Source of the DNA: Cliona cf. orientalis
Taxonomy: Eukaryota; Porifera; Demospongiae; Clionaida; Clionaidae
DNA: 64,000 nucleotides
Direction: 5' to 3'
NCBI GenBank assembly: GCA_963930775.1
Contig: OZ005699.1
Coordinates: forward strand, 1,881,501 to 1,945,500
A model generated the notes under the pieces. It saw nothing but the letters and a program-made list of their open reading frames with translations. It ran no database searches and was not told where the DNA came from. Numbering within the stretch: the first letter of the stretch is position 1; each line of letters opens with the position of its first letter. A program made the translations under genes and the position numbers. This document shows, one piece after another, positions 58,711 through 64,000 of the stretch.

Positions 58711-61451
58711 ATGGAAGACTCGAGCAAGGTTTAATAGTTGAATTGCAATTTAGTCGTGTGTTGGTATTCATGCATATCGCATACGTATACGTTATGCGCT
58801 CTTGCCCCTCCCACCACTCCGTACCACTGCGGCCTACTTATTGCGCACATCAACACGCTAATTTTCATTTTAAAAGAAGAGAAAAAGATGTTGAACGGCA
58901 TCAGATTGATTGCGAGTGCGGCGGCTAGGTCAGTCCGCGCAGGTGCATGCGCGCCGAGACCAGCCAACCCGGCTACAGCTGCAGGCCAGCGAAACCTTGT
59001 TGGATTTATTCGATACTTGGTATGTGTTCCTATAGTATGCATATTATAGATATCATCGCCTAGCTGTACATGTAACCTGATGCAGAATAATATATATGCG
59101 CGTTGATTATTACGTGCGCGTCAAGCAGGCCATATTTATAGCGTATTCAGTAACGCACAAGCATTCTAATTTGGCTGTCTCTAATAATATTAATTTACAG
59201 TCGGCTTCAAGCACATCAAAGGATGAACCGGCCAAGAAGATATATATGACACATGAAGACGTAAGTTTGCATAAATTATACTCCCAGGGGCTGATCCAGA
59301 CCGGGGGGTGGATAGGGTGGCTAGCCACCCCCTTCACCAGTTCTTTTATGCAACGTAGTATTGGAGACATCCACCATTATCAATCAGCCACCCCCTTTGC
59401 ACCAGTATAGTTTACTATGGGTAGCCACCCCACAAGCCACCTTCCATGCAGATTTTCTGGATCAGCGCCTGACTCCTCAGTCTGTGATGCATATTATTAC
59501 TATGGATTTCAGCTCGCTAGGAACATTAATTATTATTATTAAAAAGTCTAAAATAATTTGAAATTGTACTTAGATTAACAAACCAATAGGTGTAGTGGTC
59601 TGTTCTTTTTCTTTTTTGCACATTGTCAAGTGCCTGAGCTGCAAAGTACAGTAGCTAATCATAAACAGACATACAAAAATTGACTACTCTACAATTTTGT
59701 CAAAATTTAATGATCAAATTTATTTTTAGCTTGCTTATTGTTTCTTATAGGTTGTTCAAGCGCTTAAGGCTGGACCGCTGATGAGGGGAATAGAAGTCGA
59801 TGTGTCAAATAACTACCATCAGTGCTTCTTGGACACCAACGAGTTTTACATGCGCTACCAAACTCCACAGCAACCCTGGGCCTACGGCAATGTTTCATGT
59901 ATGAATTCGGTTACATACATCTTAGTGATACGGCACATAATATAGTCTCGTCGCAAATGCAGGCTGATTATCTTGGCATGCATACATGTGTATGCGTTCT
60001 TAGCTATCAATAATATCAAATTTTAACCTTAACCCTCGGGTGCCACACGTTATTATCGATCAATCGTCTGACTTTACTCCCAAGTATAGCTGCCACACAT
60101 TTGTCAAATACCATTAGTACGAAGGGTCATTAAGTTTACTCTGCTGCAATCTGCATACTTTCACGGTTAATCAACTATATTATGCATACTTGGTCCGAAA
60201 TAATTGCTGTGAATGTATGCATTCATTATTTTAGGAATCAGGCCACCAAGTAGTGGAAAGGAATTAAGGATCGAAATTGATCGTACATTAGTGAATGCAT
60301 GCATATCATCATCCACCATGCACATCACCACCACCCACTGCATGCTTTTAGGGCTATAATAATAATATATTATTTATTATAGCACCACCTATAGGCTAGG
60401 GCCAGGCATTTCTTGATGGGGAGAGGGTGGGGTGTAGAAAAAGGATAGTGAGATCAGATAACGAGTAAATCAATATAACTGCATGCAGTATTGCTCGGGA
60501 CCTGAGGCCATGCATGACTTATATAGGCCAAGCTTAGCAAAATTAATTACAAACTGCATGAGTGGTTTGTTTCCCAAGCCCTGAGGCTGTACATGATTGT
60601 ATAGCTAAAGCACTTTGGTTCTTCTGAATCTCAGCCGTATGATTTGCCATTGGTAATTGAGTTGACGTTGGGATGGATGTTTAACATTTCTCCTTATAAT
60701 GGAATTGGTCAGTGTGGTTGTTAAGATTAATAATTATTAACCCACTTGCACCATGCAATTTTCATACAGTGAACTGGATATTCACACCTGATCCTTTTGA
60801 CACATCTGCTTTCCTCATCTCTAACTATGTGACGGATAAGGCCAATGAATCAGGTGCTCCTCCCGGCACATTCAAAACGTATTGCGAAAATGGAACTCAG
60901 TTGGCGTCTGGTGGATACAACATTCACATTTTGGTATGAAAATAACCTATATTAAATGAGAAAACTAGAGATAATCGTGGAGTAGTTACAGCATAGCTAC
61001 ACTAGTTTCCTCTGGGCAGGAAAACCGGTAGGTATAGCGGGAGAGTATCTTATTGATTCATAGAAATTAAGAAGGGGTGCAATGGCGATACATTTTTAAT
61101 GGTGTGCATGCATTACTTGAAATAATATTATTATTATTACTTCTATAAATGACCTAGAATCCACCACTGTATTATATGTTAGATATAATATATAGTCTAT
61201 AATCTCTTTAATAAAGTATACCATGCACGTATACATACATGTAGGGATATGGTGCCAAATTTTATTTTGAGGCGGGTTCGGGTTCACCGACTGCTTTTGG
61301 CCTTTACACCTATCTCAACGAGACTCCGCCCGCTACCAAGTACTATCTTCAACCAGAGGTTGGATCGAATAATCTCATCATTAAAACTGGAGATCCGCAG
61401 TATGTCTTTCGAATTATTTGGCCGCAGCCTCTTCCGTCTATCACTGCCTAA
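58711..61451 (+). CDS. Three-repeat small protein, copy G6, with alternative first exons
   Basis: Plus strand, outside POLR1B. Main exons: 58888-59019, 59201-59260, 59751-59898, 60770-60933, 61245-61451; phases 0, 0, 1, 0; 236 residues. Exon 1 (MLNGIRLIASAAARSVRAGA...) is Arg/Ala-rich without acidic residues, like a mitochondrial presequence. An 18-nt alternative first exon, 58711-58728 (MEDSSK then GT), has the length and style of the G5 start exon and would give a form without it. The core units read QCFLDTNEFYMRYQTP; FLISNYVTDKANES and KTYCENGT (Leu replaced by Cys); then AKFYFEAGS, FGLYTYLNE, KYYLQPEV and QYVFRI. Function unknown; the three-leaf fold is inferred. Confidence 0.68.
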
Positions 61452-61968
61452 AAGGATAGCACCAACCTCAAACACATTGGAATGAGTGCACATATGTAAT
61501 AATACTATTATGTAGCAGACTATTGACTGTAGTACTAGTGTATATGTAGCAATGAATTATTAAATTGTAGCTTCTGAGACTTGTTGTAGCTACATGATAG
61601 AGAAATAGAAGTTTAGTTTGAACAAGAATGCTATGGCTATTATAATAATAATTATTCATGATTATTAGTATGAGCAGTAAAATTTGTATGCATGCACAGC
61701 ATTGTTGTGTTGTAGACCAAAAATTACAACGGAGTGTTTATCTTGTGGCCAATCTACTCACGCAGCTACTAATTTTGTACGATCCAGTACTAGCTATACT
61801 GCTATCAGACTATCCACATTCCAATAAGTCTCAGATCCACCCCTTATTGTTTGCTGACTAAGCTGATTGGCTTATTCTTCTCAAAGCCTTTTGAGGAAAA
61901 AACAACCATTTGCAATTATTGGTGAGACACACAGTCTGTAATGGCTATGATTGTATGTTACTTGCCTA
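61452..61968. other. Spacer before the reverse transcriptase relic
   Basis: No gene seen; A+T-rich. The 5' junction of the retroelement copy is not visible as a clear boundary. Confidence 0.4.
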
Positions 61969-63260
61969 GGCTATCGGCCCATATCTATTCTACCTATTGT
62001 AAGCAAAGTCCTGGAGCGTCATGTAAAGGAACTCATTGAAGTTTTCTTAGCAGATAATGCCCCAATTTCAAAACACCAATGGGGCTTCATGCACCACAGG
62101 TCCTCTACATCAGCATTAATTTCTGTCTATCATGACTGGCTCAGTTCTCTAGATTCCGGTGAAGAAGTTTGCATTGTATTCTTTGATGTCAAGAAAGCTT
62201 TTGACTCTGTGCCACACATTCCTCTACTCCAACAATTAAAGGATGTAGGTCTGGATCCCCTCCTCCTGAAGTGGATACAGAGCTATCTGACAAATAGGGA
62301 GCAATTTACAGTGGTCAATGGCTGTTCTTCCAACTTGTTGCAAGTGCTATCCGGAGTCCCCCAGGGATCAGTGCTGGGTCCACTTCTCTTTATCATCTAC
62401 ATTAATGATGTTGTAAATAAAATACATCCCGATAGTAACATAAACCTTTTTGCCGATGATATTGCCCTTTAGCTACAGAATCATTAGATCATCTGTCGAT
62501 TACACCATTCTCCAAAAGGACATCACTGCTGTTAGTTCCTGTCTTGGATCAAAGCATCTTGAGCTTAATGCTAGCAAATGCTGCCACCTCCTTCTCTCCC
62601 GGAAGAGATCACACTCTATTCATCCCCCTGTACTAATGCTGAATGATGTTCCTCTCAAATATGTGTCCAGCTATAAGTATTTAGGTGTCCTGATTACTTC
62701 AGATTCGATGTGGTCATCACATATTTCCAAAATCTGCAATAAAACCAGAAGATTAGTGGGTCTGATATATCGTAAATTTTATAAGTATTCCTCATCTGAA
62801 ACTCTCCTTAAGTTATAATTATACATCTTTCATCCGACCCCACTTGGAATACGCATGCATTGCCTGGGACCCCTATTTAAAAAAGGACATTACTGCCCTC
62901 GAAGATGTGCAGAAATTTGCACTTAAAATGTGCACAAAATCTTGGGACCAGGATTATCAGACCCTACTAACTATAACCAACCTGCCATCTCTGGAGTCCA
63001 GACGACACCAAGCAAAACTTTGCCATCTTTTTAAAATAGCTAATGCTCAAACTTATTTTCCGGACGCCCCACTCACTAATCGGACCCACCATTATGCCGT
63101 AAGATCATCTCGAGAACATTCACTTATGCCAATTCAGTTCCATTCCAATCAGTTTGGCAAGTCGTACTTTCCCAGTACTATCAATGCATGGAACTCTCTA
63201 CCCTCAAGTACTCATTCCAGCACCTCAACTGCTGCTTTTAAGTTTGCTCTTAATCATTAA
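61969..63260 (+). mobile_element. Non-LTR retrotransposon reverse transcriptase, 5'-truncated and frameshifted
   Basis: The sequence opens within the RT domain (YRPISILPIVSKVLE). It continues through GFMHHRSSTSALI, FFDVKKAFDSVPH (RT block A, catalytic Asp), LSGVPQGSVLGPLLFIIYIN and LFADDIAL (FADD catalytic box). A one-base shift at about 62,470 breaks it. It resumes in another frame (SSYKYLGVLI), breaks again at about 62,816, then continues with HLEYACIAWDPYLKK and ends near FKFALNH at 63,260. The order and the C-terminal motif fit Jockey/CR1/L2-type elements; the clade is uncertain. No endonuclease domain. A dead copy. Confidence 0.85.
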
Positions 63261-63375
63261 CTTTAATTATTAGTGCATCATGTTATAATAATAATAATTA
63301 TAGGTTACATGCTGTGTACTAGCTTAGGCTATCTCATGTATCCTTGCATTTCATTGCAGAATAATTGCAGAATAA

Positions 63376-63860
63376 CAATAGTAGAAATTTACTTTTCTGC
63401 GGATATTAGGTAATGATGACGTAATCTATGAGGTAATTGCCAGAAAATTCAGGGCCTCCGTGGAGCCTTCCTTTCTGAGACCTGAAAATCGGTATATATG
63501 TAGAGTATCTGACGCATGTATCCAGCGAATACATTATAAGCTGAGCGCTACTTTCTCTGTGAAGTACCGCCGGCCGAACTTCACGCGTTCTCTTGGCTGA
63601 CGTAATCCCGTGGATAAATAAAGCTAGCCTAGTGCTATATATAGCACGCACGCTGTGTGCTATGCCGCGACTAACCTGATGTTCAGAAGCTGTCGAGTTC
63701 GTCTCCTGTGATTGAAAATTGTCAGTGTCGAGGTCGAGAGTCGGCCGCGGTCGACTCTCAGACTCCATCTCTGCGATTGAGGCGCCAGTATCAATGTGTT
63801 TACGCACTATATTGACGACCTTTTACCATATGAACCATTATGCATGCAGCTACTAGGCAA
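63376..63860 (-). mobile_element. TIR element, copy 2 (inverse of 50,525-50,984)
   Basis: Read on the minus strand it follows the 50.5-kb element from GTAGCTGCAT, through GGTCGTCAATATAGTGCGTA and the CACGGGATTACGTCAGCCAA block, to TTACCTAATA. The ends are more diverged than in copy 1. The open frame across it is a chance frame within the repeat. Confidence 0.7.
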
Positions 63861-64000
63861 GTGGTCAAGTTTTCATAATAAGCAATAAATTAAATTAAGG
63901 AAACTACATGCCCTAGCTATATATAGTTTGATGCAGGTCATTGAATCATTCACTCTCACCCGCTAAACTTTCTCACTGATATCGATGTCAGCTGATCATG

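Noticed and set aside
58731-59042. 103-codon minus-strand frame
   Set aside because: Overlaps the G6 first exon and has no splice or homology support.
63406-63807. 133-codon minus-strand frame near the right edge
   Set aside because: It lies within a dispersed repeat, has no recognisable protein, and the 50.5-kb copy does not keep it open.

Overview
The window is eukaryotic nuclear DNA, most likely from a sponge or another early-branching animal. This is inferred from its metazoan-type gene set: a TAPL-like ABC transporter, a full RNA polymerase I second subunit and a tRNA-Lys. It also fits the many short GT-AG introns, the A+T-rich spacers and the dense short terminal-inverted-repeat (TIR) elements. 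No bacterial operon, CRISPR array or prophage is present.

Layout. (1) 1-9,324, minus strand: three head-to-tail paralogs of an ABCB9/TAPL-type half transporter. The first runs off the left edge; the other two are complete, have nine exons each, and share identical lengths for all internal exons after exon 2. (2) 9,499-57,581, plus strand: one gene for the RNA polymerase I second-largest subunit (RPA2/POLR1B). It has 30 exons that join in frame to 1,141 codons. It diverges from the third ABC gene across about 174 bp. (3) Intron 6 of that gene (3.2 kb) holds an unrecognised minus-strand coiled-coil gene. Intron 26 holds a tRNA-Lys(CTT) with its own T-run terminator. (4) Intron 18 is 32.6 kb and behaves as a gene nest. 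It holds a papain-fold (LRAT/NlpC-like) gene with an in-frame stop, five tandem intronless kinase-coiled coil-Kelch genes on the plus strand, and four genes of an unrecognised small-protein family on the minus strand, plus fragments. (5) 58.7-61.5 kb, plus strand: a fifth complete member of that small-protein family, downstream of POLR1B. (6) 62-63.3 kb: a decayed non-LTR reverse transcriptase, then a copy of a dispersed repeat.

The two most interesting systems are these. First, the kinase-Kelch family: a TKL-like catalytic domain, then a Gln-rich coiled coil, then a Kelch propeller. Two of the five copies are broken by nonsense codons in the linker, so kinase and Kelch halves remain as separate intact reading frames. 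Second, the unrecognised family of about 200 residues: its core is always three exons, each carrying one unit with an aromatic-Leu core (such as CYLST, TYMNLG, AYLQP), and intron phases are conserved on both strands. I suggest a three-leaf beta-trefoil-like fold, which the sequence alone does not prove.

Repeats are abundant. They include several TIR or foldback elements, a recent tandem duplication of the 5' exons of one small-protein gene, and four identical NRF-1-like 12-mers, at least three of them close to gene starts. Exon boundaries were read by eye from GT/AG signals and frame continuity; no alignment or transcript data were available.
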